Source: an uncultured Alistipes sp.
GTDB taxonomy: Bacteria > Bacteroidota > Bacteroidia > Bacteroidales > Rikenellaceae
Reading direction: 5' to 3'
Assembly (NCBI RefSeq): GCF_902388705.1
Contig: NZ_CABMQJ010000039.1
Coordinates: forward strand, 1 to 21,747
Length of the DNA: 21,747 bases
Shown: positions 6,762-17,808 of the stretch, in pieces
Numbering within the stretch: position 1 is the stretch's first letter
Layout: each line of letters opens with the position of its first letter
Notes under the pieces: generated by a model
Told to the model about the DNA's origin: nothing
The model's input: only the letters and a program-made list of their open reading frames with translations
Database searches by the model: none
Translations under genes and position numbers: made by a program

Positions 6762-7551
6762 AAAAACAGCAGCCGCCATCGACGCTGCCACGGGTTCTTT
6801 CCGTCCCGAGGTGGGCATCATCCTCGGCACGGGCCTGGGCGGTTTCGCCGACAGGATCGATACCGAGTTCGCCATCGAATACAAGGATATTCCGGGATTC
6901 CCCGTTTCTACGGTCGAGGGACACAAGGGCCGTATGATTTTCGGCACGGTCGAGGGCCGCAAGGTCGTGGCCATGCAGGGCCGTTTCCACTATTACGAGG
7001 GCTATACGATGCAGCAGGTGACGTTCCCCGTGCGCGTGATGCAGCAGCTGGGCATCAAATATCTTTTCGTGTCGAACGCATCGGGCGGCATCAACACCTC
7101 GTTCCGCGTGGGCGACCTGATGGTCATCACCGACCACATCAACCTGATGCCCAATCCGCTCATTGGCCGCAACATCGCCGAACTGGGGCCCCGCTTCCCG
7201 GACATGCACAACTGCTACGACAAGGAGCTGATCGCCCGGGCGACGGCTATCGCCGAAGAGGAGAACATCAAGCTCCAGTACGGCGTTTATGTCGGCGGTA
7301 CGGGCCCGACGTTCGAAACGCAGGCCGAGTACCGCTATTTCAAGAATATCGGCGGCGATGCGGCCGGCATGTCGACCGTGCCCGAGGTAATCGTGGCGCG
7401 CCACATGTCGATTCCCGTTTTCGGCGTTTCGGTCATCACCAACTGCGGCCTTTCGGACGAAGTGGGCGACCACGAAGACGTGCAGCGGCAGGGTAAGAAG
7501 GCCGGCATCAAGATGGAGGTGCTGTTCAAACGTATGATAAAACAACTGTAA
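6745..7551 (+). CDS. punA: Purine-nucleoside phosphorylase (PNP family)
   Basis: This enzyme splits purine nucleosides with phosphate to give free base and ribose 1-phosphate (purine salvage, cytoplasm). The 268 residues are the normal size of the trimeric PNP class. Diagnostic motifs: LGTGLGGFAD (27-36), VEGHKG (57-62), QGRFHYYEGY (78-87), NASGGIN (111-117), GGTGPTFETQAEYR (184-197, with the base-binding Glu 191) and SVITN (229-233, Asn 233). The ATG overlaps lpxK by 17 bases, and ssb follows 3 bases after the stop. The trimeric class usually prefers guanosine and inosine; specificity here is inferred from family. Confidence 0.95.
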   Translation: MLEEIKKTAAAIDAATGSFRPEVGIILGTGLGGFADRIDTEFAIEYKDIPGFPVSTVEGHKGRMIFGTVEGRKVVAMQGRFHYYEGYTMQQVTFPVRVMQQLGIKYLFVSNASGGINTSFRVGDLMVITDHINLMPNPLIGRNIAELGPRFPDMHNCYDKELIARATAIAEEENIKLQYGVYVGGTGPTFETQAEYRYFKNIGGDAAGMSTVPEVIVARHMSIPVFGVSVITNCGLSDEVGDHEDVQRQGKKAGIKMEVLFKRMIKQL

Positions 7552-7554
7552 GAT

Positions 7555-8034
7555 ATGGTAAACAAGGTAATTCTGGTGGGTAACGTGGGCATCGACCCCG
7601 AAATCCGCACCACCGAGGGCGGGGTGAAAGTGGCCCGCATCCGGCTGGCGACGACCGAACGGCTGTTCGACCGCCAGGCCAACGAAGCCAAGGAGCACAC
7701 CGAGTGGCATACGATTACGCTGTGGCGCGGCCTTGCCGACGTCGTGGACAAATACGTCCGCAAAGGGACGCAGATTTATGTCGAGGGACGCCTGCGTACC
7801 CGCGAATGGATGGACAAGGACAATAACAAGCGTTACACGACCGAGATACTGGCCGACGTGATGAACCTGCTGGGCCGCCGCAGCGACAACCCGGCCTCCG
7901 ACGCAGGCTCCGGGTACGGTGCGCAGGCGCCCGCTTACGGGCAGGCAGCGCAGGGCGCTTCCCAGCAGCCTGCGGCGCCCAAGCCCGCCGCACCGGCTGT
8001 TCCCGCAGACGATCCGGACGACCTGCCGTTCTGA
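7555..8034 (+). CDS. ssb: Single-stranded DNA-binding protein
   Basis: This 159-residue protein begins with the typical NKVILVGNVGIDPEIR strand of the bacterial SSB OB-fold, which runs to about residue 105 (WHTITLWRGLADVV; IYVEGRLRTREW). A low-complexity Gly/Ala/Pro/Gln linker follows, and the acidic tip DDPDDLPF recruits partner enzymes in replication and repair. It acts as a tetramer coating single-stranded DNA. It is the last gene of the lpxK operon, with a strong terminator about 90 bases downstream. Nothing unusual apart from its operon partners. Confidence 0.96.
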   Translation: MVNKVILVGNVGIDPEIRTTEGGVKVARIRLATTERLFDRQANEAKEHTEWHTITLWRGLADVVDKYVRKGTQIYVEGRLRTREWMDKDNNKRYTTEILADVMNLLGRRSDNPASDAGSGYGAQAPAYGQAAQGASQQPAAPKPAAPAVPADDPDDLPF

Positions 8035-8124
8035 TGCCGTGAGGTGCGGACGGCGGCATGGCGGGGAGGTGCGGAAAAAGCCCCGGCGTCCCGGCGGTGC
8101 CGGTTGTCCTTTTTGAACATTTTA

Positions 8125-8170
8125 CGCCGCAGCGGGCACGTGTGAGGTGCTTTCGCTGCGGCGATTTTTT
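8125..8170 (+). terminator. Rho-independent terminator after ssb
   Basis: CGCCGCAGCG (8125-8134) pairs with CGCTGCGGCG (8154-8163). An inner GCAC/GTGC pair extends the stem and ATTTTTT follows. A weaker hairpin (CCGGC/GCCGG at 8091-8103) precedes it. Confidence 0.9.
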
Positions 8171-8171
8171 A

Positions 8172-8180
8172 CCCCCCCCC
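8172..8180 (+). repeat. Poly-C tract (9 C)
   Basis: A run of nine C lies between the ssb terminator and the CPBP gene start, 17 bases before its ATG. Long C runs are prone to slipped-strand length change. Confidence 0.9.
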
Positions 8181-8197
8181 GACCCGATTGGGGAAAT

Positions 8198-8915
8198 ATG
8201 GAACCGAGCATGAAGCCTTTTACTCTGGACCGTACCGATGAGCGGAACACCGAAGGCGTGGGCGGAATATTGCTCTATGCCGCGTTGTTCTTCATCGTGA
8301 CGCGGATTGCCGCCATGCTGCTGCAAAAGTCCGGCGCGGCTCTGTACGAATGGGGCTGGGGGCTCGATGCCGCGGGGATGTTCGGCGCGCGCACGCCGGA
8401 GTCGATGGTTTCCGAAATGGGATGGCGCGCCGTGCCGCACGTGCTACTGCTCGCACCGTTTGTCGAAGAGTGTGCTTTCCGGCTGGGGCTTTCGTTCCGG
8501 AGGTGGCATGTAGCTGCGGGATTAGGAGCGTTGGCCTATTTTTTTTGACGATTGGATGCTGTTTTTTGCCGACGTGGCGAATGCCCGTTACTGGGCGCTG
8601 CCGGTCTGTATTACCGTTGCAGCGGCGGTTTACGGGTTTACGACGGACGGGTTCTGGTTGTCGAAACGGGACCGGTGGCTGCGCCCGGCGATGTGGGCTT
8701 CGGCGGTGGTTTTTGCCTCTGTACACCTGCTTTCCGCTTCGGCGCTTACCTGGAGCCTGCTGCCCTATGCGCTATTGTATGTGCTGGGGCTCTTTTTCTC
8801 CGGGTGCGTCTTTGTCTATCTGCGCGTGAACCTCGGCTTTGGATGGGCATTGGGCGCGCACATGCTTTGCAACCTGCCTCCCGCGTTATTCCTGCTGGGC
8901 GCACGCTGCGGCTGA
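8198..8915 (+). pseudogene. CPBP-family intramembrane metalloprotease, frameshifted
   Basis: Two abutting frames together encode one multi-spanning membrane protein with all three CPBP/Abi motifs: EECAFR (residues 90-95 of the first part, frame 8198-8548), then FASVH and HMLCN in the second part (to 8915). The first frame ends at TGA right after a run of eight T (8539-8546). With seven T the reading would continue as AYFFDDWMLFFADVANARYW and join the second part without loss. CPBP proteins are Rce1-like proteases linked to bacteriocin immunity or prenyl-protein processing. The lesion may be a true mutation, phase variation, ribosomal slippage or a sequencing error. No promoter was recognised upstream. 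Confidence 0.85.
8539..8546 (+). repeat. Poly-T tract (8 T) at the frameshift
   Basis: The run follows GCC TA in the CPBP gene. One T fewer restores a continuous frame through all three family motifs. Confidence 0.9.
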
Positions 8916-8935
8916 CGGGCGAATATATTAATATT

Positions 8936-8968
8936 AAGCCGCGCTCCTTTTTCGGAGGCGCGGCTTTT
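8936..8968. terminator. Terminator between CPBP gene and SDR gene
   Basis: GCCGCGCTCC (8938-8947) pairs with GGAGGCGCGGC (8954-8964) with one bulged base. TTTT follows on the plus strand and an A/T-rich flank lies on the other side. It sits between convergent genes and may serve both. Confidence 0.75.
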
Positions 8969-8983
8969 GCAGGGTGAACAGGG

Positions 8984-9718
8984 TTATCCTTTTGTCCTGA
9001 CGGCCATGCGCTCCCACAGCCATCCGGGAATCAGTTTCCAGAAAAACACGAAGACTGCGTAGCGCCGGTCGATGACAACCCGCCGCCGCTGCCGTTTCAG
9101 CACACGCATGATGCGTGCGGCGACTTTGCCCACCTTCATCAGCATCGGGTAGTGGCCGTCGCCCGCCAGCAGGGGCGTTGCGACGAATCCCGGGCGGATG
9201 TCCGTGAAGCGGATGTGCAGTTTTTCCATGCGCGCCAGTTGGGCCAGCGCGTCGATGTAGGTGTTCTGCATGCGCTTGGTTGCCGAATAGGCCGGGGCGC
9301 TGCCGAGTCCTTTGGTGCCGGCAATCGAGCTGATGACGGCCAGGTGGCCGCCGCCGTTGGCGCGGAAATAGCCGAATGCGGCCGTCACCATGCGCACGAA
9401 TCCCTCGCCGTTGGTACGCAGGGTGTTGAGCTCGATGTCGGGGCGCAAATCGGTATTGCGGCTGCCGACTCCCGAGCTGTGCAGGTAGATGTCCATGCCG
9501 CCCAGTTTGTCGACGAGGCGCGACAGGTGTTCGGGTGCGTCGGCGCTCGTGATGTCCAGCGGTTCGGTAACGACCTGCTCCGGCGACAGGGCCCGGAGTG
9601 CTTCGAGGGCCTCTTCGCGCCTTCCTGCGGCGCCTACGCGCCACCCTTCGCGGATGCACAGTTTTGCCACTTCGAGCCCGATGCCCGAGGTGGCGCCTAC
9701 GATGACGATACGTTTCAT
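8984..9718 (-). CDS. Short-chain dehydrogenase/reductase (SDR)
   Basis: This 244-residue NAD(P)-dependent oxidoreductase has a classical SDR Rossmann fold: GATSGIG (8-14) for the cofactor and Asn 103, Ser 131 (SSIAG) and YSATK (Tyr 144, Lys 148) as the catalytic set, then IRPGFVATPL (174-183). The usual NNAG is HSSG here. An Arg at 33-34 after the second strand suggests NADPH preference (inference). The C-terminal 40 residues are basic and then hydrophobic (FVFFWKLIPGWLW), possibly a membrane contact. It is a single gene between a terminator and its own weak promoter. The substrate cannot be told. Confidence 0.9.
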   Translation of the reverse strand: MKRIVIVGATSGIGLEVAKLCIREGWRVGAAGRREEALEALRALSPEQVVTEPLDITSADAPEHLSRLVDKLGGMDIYLHSSGVGSRNTDLRPDIELNTLRTNGEGFVRMVTAAFGYFRANGGGHLAVISSIAGTKGLGSAPAYSATKRMQNTYIDALAQLARMEKLHIRFTDIRPGFVATPLLAGDGHYPMLMKVGKVAARIMRVLKRQRRRVVIDRRYAVFVFFWKLIPGWLWERMAVRTKG

Positions 9719-9745
9719 ACCGGTCTGTTTTTAGGGTTTACGCAC

Positions 9746-9775
9746 TAAATGTACGAAATAATTCCGGGAATGCAA
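9746..9775 (-). promoter_or_regulatory. Possible promoter of the SDR gene
   Basis: Minus-strand TTG (9775-9773), 19 bases, then TACATTTA (9753-9746), one mismatch from TAnnTTTG. It lies 27 bases upstream of the SDR ATG. Confidence 0.45.
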
Positions 9776-9828
9776 GTGCCTGTCCCGCAGGTTCGGGGGC
9801 GCCTTGTGTGTTGTATGGCGGCGGATAG

Positions 9829-9851
9829 AAAAAAGGAGCCCGGCAGGCTCC
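9829..9851 (-). terminator. Rho-independent terminator of the secA unit
   Basis: On the minus strand GGAGCC (9851-9846), a 5-base loop, GGCTCC (9840-9835), then TTTTTT (9834-9829). It directly follows the small secreted protein gene. Confidence 0.9.
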
Positions 9852-9857
9852 CTGTGT

Positions 9858-10301
9858 CTATTGCTTTCCTTTTTTCGGCTTTCCGGTTCCGGCCTTTTGC
9901 ACCGGCGGGGCCGCCAGCAGCGTTTCCCGTTCCGCTTCGCTCAGGCGTGAGGCGGCGATGCGCAGCAGGAAATGGGCGGTTTGGTTCTCCTCGCCGGAAG
10001 TGTAGGCCTGCACGAACTCCCAGCCCCGGCTTACCATGTAGTTGAGGGCTTCGATGCCCGAATTGAAAATCAGCCTGCGGCCCTCTGCGTCCGTCAGCCA
10101 GTTGTAGGCCCAAGCCTCGGTCTTTTGCCCGAAGTCGAACAGCACGCCGTTGCCCCGGTGTCCCGGCAGGTGGCTGCCGATGATTTCGCAGTAGAACCAG
10201 GCGGGAGTTTCCGCGCCGATGCTCGCGGGGCGGAATGTCGTGGGCGCCTGTCCTTTGGCCGGGACGGCGCAGCAGCATGCGAGGATGAGCGTGCGTTTCA
10301 T
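9858..10301 (-). CDS. Small secreted protein of unknown function
   Basis: I do not recognise this 147-residue protein. It has a signal-like N-terminus (MKRTLILACCCAVPAKGQA), so export is likely. A compact mixed domain (about 25-115) is rich in aromatics (WFYCEI, WAYNWL, GWEFVQAY, HFLLRI), and the tail ends in a basic KPKKGKQ. A duplication is not evident. The stretch GWEFVQAYTSGEENQTAHFLLR resembles the strand-loop-strand pattern of small Bacteroidetes exported proteins but no family name is supported. The ATG at 10301 lies 14 bases after the dCMP deaminase gene and a terminator follows immediately, so it is the last gene of the secA unit. Confidence 0.7.
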   Translation of the reverse strand: MKRTLILACCCAVPAKGQAPTTFRPASIGAETPAWFYCEIIGSHLPGHRGNGVLFDFGQKTEAWAYNWLTDAEGRRLIFNSGIEALNYMVSRGWEFVQAYTSGEENQTAHFLLRIAASRLSEAERETLLAAPPVQKAGTGKPKKGKQ

Positions 10302-10315
10302 GGCCGGATTGTCGT

Positions 10316-10753
10316 TTATTGTTCGTCGAGTTCGCGCTGCACGCATACGATGCCCACCTTGCGCAGCAGGTCGAGACCCTCCTCCGAGCGGTATTCCTCG
10401 CAGTAAACCACCCGCTTGATACCCGCCTGGATGATGAGTTTCGAGCACTCGATGCAGGGGGCGGCGGTGATATAGAGCGTCGAGCCGTCGCAGTTGTTGG
10501 CGCTTTTGGCGACTTTCGTGATGGCGTTGGCCTCGGCATGCAGCACATAGGGCTTGGTTTTGCCCGTTTCGTCTTCGCAGACGTTCTCGAATCCCGAGGG
10601 CGTGCCGTTGTAGCCGTCGGAAATAATCATCTTGTCCTTGACAATCAGCGCTCCGACCTTGCGGCGTACGCAGTATGAATTTTCGGCCCAGATGCGTGCC
10701 ATGCGCAGGTAGCGTATGTCCAGCTGGCGTTGTTTCTCCTCGTTGTAGCCCAT
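10316..10753 (-). CDS. dCMP/cytidine deaminase family (ComEB-like)
   Basis: This 145-residue cytoplasmic zinc enzyme most likely converts dCMP to dUMP, the substrate for thymidylate synthesis. HAEANAI (His 72, Glu 74) and PCIEC (Cys 100, Cys 103) form the zinc and proton-shuttle site. The substrate-side motif GYNGTPSGF (47-55) and ENVCED are typical of dCMP deaminases rather than tRNA or free-base deaminases. The start at 10753 follows the GH99-like gene by 44 bases and the stop is 14 bases before the small secreted protein gene. Allosteric control by dCTP/dTTP is a family trait that is not visible here. Confidence 0.92.
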   Translation of the reverse strand: MGYNEEKQRQLDIRYLRMARIWAENSYCVRRKVGALIVKDKMIISDGYNGTPSGFENVCEDETGKTKPYVLHAEANAITKVAKSANNCDGSTLYITAAPCIECSKLIIQAGIKRVVYCEEYRSEEGLDLLRKVGIVCVQRELDEQ

Positions 10754-10797
10754 AGAGTTATTCTTGTTTTCCTTCCTGCATGCTCCCTGCAGGGGTG

Positions 10798-12000
10798 TTA
10801 TTCCATGTCGACGAATACTTTCCGGACGGCTTCGAGATACCCGTATCCGAATACGTTGCAGGGCATCAGGTAGCTGGTTTCCGTCCACTCGTTCCAACTG
10901 TTGATCGTAATCAGCGGCGCCCGGTCGGGATGTGCGTCGACATATTCGCGTGCCATGCGCAGGCCTTTGGCGAAGTTCTCCGGGGTGTTGTTCTTCACCA
11001 CGGCGCTGTGGCCCGTGCGCGGGCTGTTGTCCCAGCCTACGCTGATGTGCGGATAGTAGGTGAAATCGTACGTCGCGTCGATTCGCTCCCATTCGTTGCG
11101 CACCTGCTCCAGGATGGCCGTGTAGTCCTGGTCGACGTTGGCGAAGTGGGCGAACTGGTAGTGCGTGGTGCCGGTGAAGCCGAGCGTATGGATGAAATCG
11201 TTCTCCGGGTTTTCGGTTTTGCCGCCGTCGAAACCGCTGTAATTGAGGTTAATCGACCACATGGCGAACTGGAGTTCCAATCCCGGGAATCCGGCTTTCT
11301 TCACCTCTTTTTTGAACCATTTGAGCGCGTCGGCCGTCTGTGCGACACCGCCCAGTCCGGCAATCAGCTGCGGCAGGTCGTAGACCATGAAGAGCGGTTT
11401 GCCGTCGATTTTATAGTACTGCGGGTGTTTGAAATATTTCTCGATATTCCGCCGGCAGATTTTCTCGAATTCGTCGCGGTCGACTTTGCCTGTCCAGATT
11501 ACGTTGCTCTCGTTCACCCGGGCCAGGCGCGTATCCCAGTGGTTGAGCACGTCGTGGTTGGCCCACATCAGGTAAAACTGCATTTTCCCGACGTTGCCGG
11601 CTTTCAGAAATCCGTTGTCGAGCGTCGTTTCCATGAACGGGCGGCCGTCGTACCAGTACCAGTCGAAGATGAAGACGTTCACCCCGTGTGCCGTGGCTTG
11701 TTCGATTTCCATCGACATGACGGCCGGATCGGCCTCGTTGATATATCCCCACAGCGGCTTACGGTCCCAGTAGTGGCCCGGATTGCGCTGCTGCATCGTC
11801 ATGACGGTTTCCCATTCGCCGATGCCCATCGGCCAGAACGGCCGCAGGCGCACATCATCCGATGCGTAGGCGGGGTAGAGGTAGGCCGCTACGTCGTACT
11901 TTTTCCGGCCTGTGTCGGCCTGCCGTTGCGCAAAAGCGCTGCCCGTTCCGAGGAGCAGGCAGAGGGCTGCGGCCGCCATGCAGTATTTTACGGAATCCAT
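10798..12000 (-). CDS. Secreted GH99/WbsX-like glycoside hydrolase-fold protein
   Basis: This 400-residue protein has a signal peptide with likely cleavage after SAFA (residue 24). The body matches the WbsX/GH99-like TIM barrel: VAAYLYPAY near 37-45, GVNVFIFDWYWYDGRP, PLFMVYDLPQL and NSWNEWTETS near the end. The NEWTE motif (370-374) has two Glu three residues apart, the same spacing as the catalytic pair in GH99 endo-mannosidases (family knowledge). WbsX homologues are sometimes labelled glycosyltransferases; the exported form here fits glycan breakdown better. The start at 12000 lies 20 bases after secA, an unusual partner. The substrate is unknown. Confidence 0.8.
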   Translation of the reverse strand: MDSVKYCMAAAALCLLLGTGSAFAQRQADTGRKKYDVAAYLYPAYASDDVRLRPFWPMGIGEWETVMTMQQRNPGHYWDRKPLWGYINEADPAVMSMEIEQATAHGVNVFIFDWYWYDGRPFMETTLDNGFLKAGNVGKMQFYLMWANHDVLNHWDTRLARVNESNVIWTGKVDRDEFEKICRRNIEKYFKHPQYYKIDGKPLFMVYDLPQLIAGLGGVAQTADALKWFKKEVKKAGFPGLELQFAMWSINLNYSGFDGGKTENPENDFIHTLGFTGTTHYQFAHFANVDQDYTAILEQVRNEWERIDATYDFTYYPHISVGWDNSPRTGHSAVVKNNTPENFAKGLRMAREYVDAHPDRAPLITINSWNEWTETSYLMPCNVFGYGYLEAVRKVFVDME

Positions 12001-12020
12001 GCCAAGCGCGTTTTGCCGGG

Positions 12021-15314
<3,294 letters not shown>

Positions 15315-15361
15315 ACTTGACTTGTGTTTCGGTTATTTTGGGGTTGTGCTTATAAATCTTA

Positions 15362-15393
15362 CAAAAGTAATGATTTCTTTCCTAAATCACAAA
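15362..15393 (-). promoter_or_regulatory. Promoter of secA
   Basis: Minus-strand TTTG (15393-15390), 20 bases, then TACTTTTG (15369-15362): a full Bacteroidetes-type promoter. The predicted leader is about 43 bases. Confidence 0.8.
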
Positions 15394-15431
15394 ATATTAC
15401 AAGCCGGAGTGCACCCGTGCCGTAAATTTTT

Positions 15432-15439
15432 TATCTTTG
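15432..15439 (+). promoter_or_regulatory. -7 box upstream of the TlpA-like pseudogene
   Basis: TATCTTTG fits TAnnTTTG; no clear -33 TTTG is present. It lies about 25 bases before the ATA codon at 15465, the distance expected if that codon was once the start. Confidence 0.55.
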
Positions 15440-15464
15440 TTACCGCACCCCAAATTCTCCACCT

Positions 15465-16727
15465 ATAAAACGGATATTTCCGGCAGCCATGTGCCTGCTG
15501 GCGGTCGTCGGCCTCGCCGCTTGCGGTGGGTGTCGGCAAACCATTGAACTGCAACTCGAAAAGCAGGCGCCGATGGCCAGGTCGCTTGTTACGGTTCCTA
15601 AATTTCTGGAAGACTGCGGCCGCTTTGCAAATCTTTATCCCGAAGCGACCGGGCTGCCTGAAGGGTGGAAGGCTTATTTCGTGGAAGAAGATTTCCCGCA
15701 GCTGCTCTACCAGGGATTTTGTGCGGGGAAAATCGATACGGCGACCTGTATGCGGTATTTCAATGCGTGGCAGCGGGATACCGCCGATTATTCCGCCGCT
15801 CCGGTGCAGGTATACATGGCTGTCGCGTTCGGACGAGATGATGCGGGTGCGGAGCACGTAATGTTCGATACCGGCGGCGATTGCGACTTTGCAGACGAAT
15901 CCGATTACCTGTTCGTGCAGCGGCCCGCGATGGTAAAAATGGCCTATGAGCGGGTTGTCGGCAAAAAAGCCGTGCCGGATGTGACGTGGGCAACGGTTTC
16001 CGACCGGTTCGGGCGGCGTAGCCTCGTAATGCATGAAATGCCCCGGGGGACATTTACCCTCGGCAGGGTGAAATATGCCTGTTCGGTTATTGCCCATAGC
16101 GTATCGTATTTCAAACAAGGGTGCAAAATCGTGATTGCGGACGACAATGTCCTTTCGGAGCATGAACTGGAAGAGTATGTCCGGTTGGGCGATACCTGGT
16201 ACCGGCTCGACAGCCTTTCGCCCGACGGCCGTTTTCTGCGCATGACGCATGCGCCCGATGCCGCGGCCCGCGAGTCGGTGCAGGTAGGTTTCCGGCCTTA
16301 TTCCTTTACAGCTGGCGATATGGCGGGCCGCACCGTGCGGTTCCCCGCTGATTTTGCCTGAAAATACGTATTGCTGGATTTCTGGGCGATGTCTTGCGGC
16401 CCCTGTGTGCAGGAGATACGGAATTCATATCCGGATGTTTACGCCCGATTCAAGGATTACGGTTTCGAAATCGTCGGCGTGGCGGATAATACCGCGGCCG
16501 ACCTGCGCGGGTTTATGGCGGAGAATCCCATGCCGTGGGTGGTGATTGCCGACCGGGACAACGGGTGTGTAAGGCAGGAGCCTTACGGGGTTACTTCTTT
16601 CCCGACGTTGATTCTTATCGGCCCGGACGGGCGCATTCTGGAAAAAGGGGAAAACCTGCGGGGCAAGGGCCTGGAACTCATCCTGCGCCGCTATATGCCC
16701 GGTGCCCCGGCCGAAGCCGCCGATTGA
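15465..16727 (+). pseudogene. TlpA-like thioredoxin lipoprotein, start lost and TGA inside
   Basis: One frame runs from 15465 to 16727 with a single stop (TGA, 16359-16361, codon 299). Upstream of the stop is a lipoprotein signal and an unassigned N-terminal region. Downstream is a thioredoxin domain with YVLLDFWAMSCGPC (C311, C314), then VTSFPTLILIGPDGRI. The TGA stands where DFAGKYVLLDFW would need GGA, so one base change explains it. The signal peptide reads KRIFPAAMCLLAVVGLAAC after ATA, where ATG is expected; the next ATG (15489) leaves no positive n-region. Two lesions favour a decaying gene over recoding. The intact ancestor would be a 420-residue envelope thiol-disulfide protein. Alternatively the ATG at 15489 gives a 290-residue truncated lipoprotein. 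Confidence 0.8.
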
Positions 16728-16764
16728 TTCCGATAGCCGCGTGATTCCGGCCGTCGCATCCGGG

Positions 16765-16792
16765 TTGCATTTTGTGTCTTTGTAAAATGCAA
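16765..16792. terminator. Inverted repeat between convergent genes
   Basis: TTGCATTTT (16765-16773) and AAAATGCAA (16784-16792) form a 9-bp stem with a 10-base loop. It lies between the convergent TlpA-like pseudogene and the GT2 gene. It lacks a following T-run, so terminator activity is only plausible. Confidence 0.4.
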
Positions 16793-16841
16793 TCGGCAGC
16801 AGGGTGGTATCGCAGTTGTGGGGTGCCGCCCCGGAATCGCG

Positions 16842-17804
16842 TTATCGCCGTTTGTGCAGCCGGTAGTAAAGGATGAAAAGGCTGGGCCAGCGGTTGATCA
16901 TGAAGTGCCGGAAATTGGCCGTCCGGAATTTGAGCGGCATGATGCCCAGCTGCCGGGCGAGGCGGAGCATCTCTCCCGTGTCGCCGAGTTGCCGAATTAC
17001 GGTTTGCTTGCAGCTCCGGAGCATGGTTTTTCCTATGTGCAGGCGCAGCAGTTCGGCACCTTCCGAATCCTCCGCTTCGATGCGGGCAGCAAAATCGTGC
17101 AGGCTTTTCATCGCCCGGACAAGGGCTAAACGACCTTGAGGGTTGTAATTCCCCATGAAAGAGGTATTCCGCTGCAGGTAGTTGTAGACGCGTATGGGAA
17201 CGTACTGTATACGCCGTGCGAAGTAGATTGCGCGCGGCGTGAACTCTTCGTCCTCATGCCCGATCGGTTTCATACGGAGCTTGTGGGTATTGAGCAGTTC
17301 CCGGTCGTACATATAGATGGGAACCATCGGCAGGAAGCGGTCGCGGCGGAGAAAATCGTGCCCGGTCTGTATTTCCGTGCCGTTCTTTGCCGAGATGCCG
17401 TCGCTCCACAGGGGGCGCTCCTTACCCTGCTCGTCCACTGCAACAATCTCGTAGCACAGCAAATCGAGCCGCTCCCGCTCCATAATCGCTGCCAACCGTC
17501 CCAACACATTGGGTTCGAGGTAGTCGTCGGCGTCGAGGTACATGACGTAGCGCCCCGTGGCCCGGTCGGTGCCATAATTGCGGGTGAGGCTCAAACCCTC
17601 GTTCGGCTTGGTGTATACCCGTACGTTGGCATATCCCTGTGACGCTGCCTCTGCCGCAGCGAGCGAGCCGTCCGTCGAGCCGTCGTCGATGACGAGCACC
17701 TCGTATTCTTCGGGCGGCAAATCCTGCCCGAGCGTGGATGCGATGCATTTCCCGATCAGGTGTTCGAGGTTGTACAACGGAATTATGATGCTGATTTTCT
17801 TCAT
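16842..17804 (-). CDS. Family 2 glycosyltransferase
   Basis: This 320-residue GT-A fold protein transfers a sugar from a nucleotide-sugar donor. ISIIIPLYNLE (4-14) opens the fold, VIDDGSTDGS (38-47) binds the nucleotide, and LDADDYLEP (90-98) carries the metal-binding DxD. GHEDEEF near residue 185 supplies the likely catalytic acid region of GT2 enzymes. The C-terminus is basic (YRLHKRR) and may touch the membrane. The start at 17804 lies 4 bases after the DUF2851 gene, and it is the last gene of the minus-strand unit. No other glycan genes are nearby, so donor and acceptor are unknown. Confidence 0.92.
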   Translation of the reverse strand: MKKISIIIPLYNLEHLIGKCIASTLGQDLPPEEYEVLVIDDGSTDGSLAAAEAASQGYANVRVYTKPNEGLSLTRNYGTDRATGRYVMYLDADDYLEPNVLGRLAAIMERERLDLLCYEIVAVDEQGKERPLWSDGISAKNGTEIQTGHDFLRRDRFLPMVPIYMYDRELLNTHKLRMKPIGHEDEEFTPRAIYFARRIQYVPIRVYNYLQRNTSFMGNYNPQGRLALVRAMKSLHDFAARIEAEDSEGAELLRLHIGKTMLRSCKQTVIRQLGDTGEMLRLARQLGIMPLKFRTANFRHFMINRWPSLFILYYRLHKRR

Positions 17805-17808
17805 AATC

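Noticed and set aside
8041..8075. Two copies of GAGGTGCGGA after ssb
   Set aside because: Only 10 bases in GC-rich DNA; probably chance.
8147..8197. Upstream extension of the CPBP frame through the terminator and C tract
   Set aside because: The segment runs out of the terminator hairpin; ATG 8198 is a better start.
16359..16361. TGA as selenocysteine or recoded glycine
   Set aside because: No SECIS-like hairpin is evident just downstream, the expected residue is Gly, and TGA ends several intact genes here, so a plain nonsense change is simpler.
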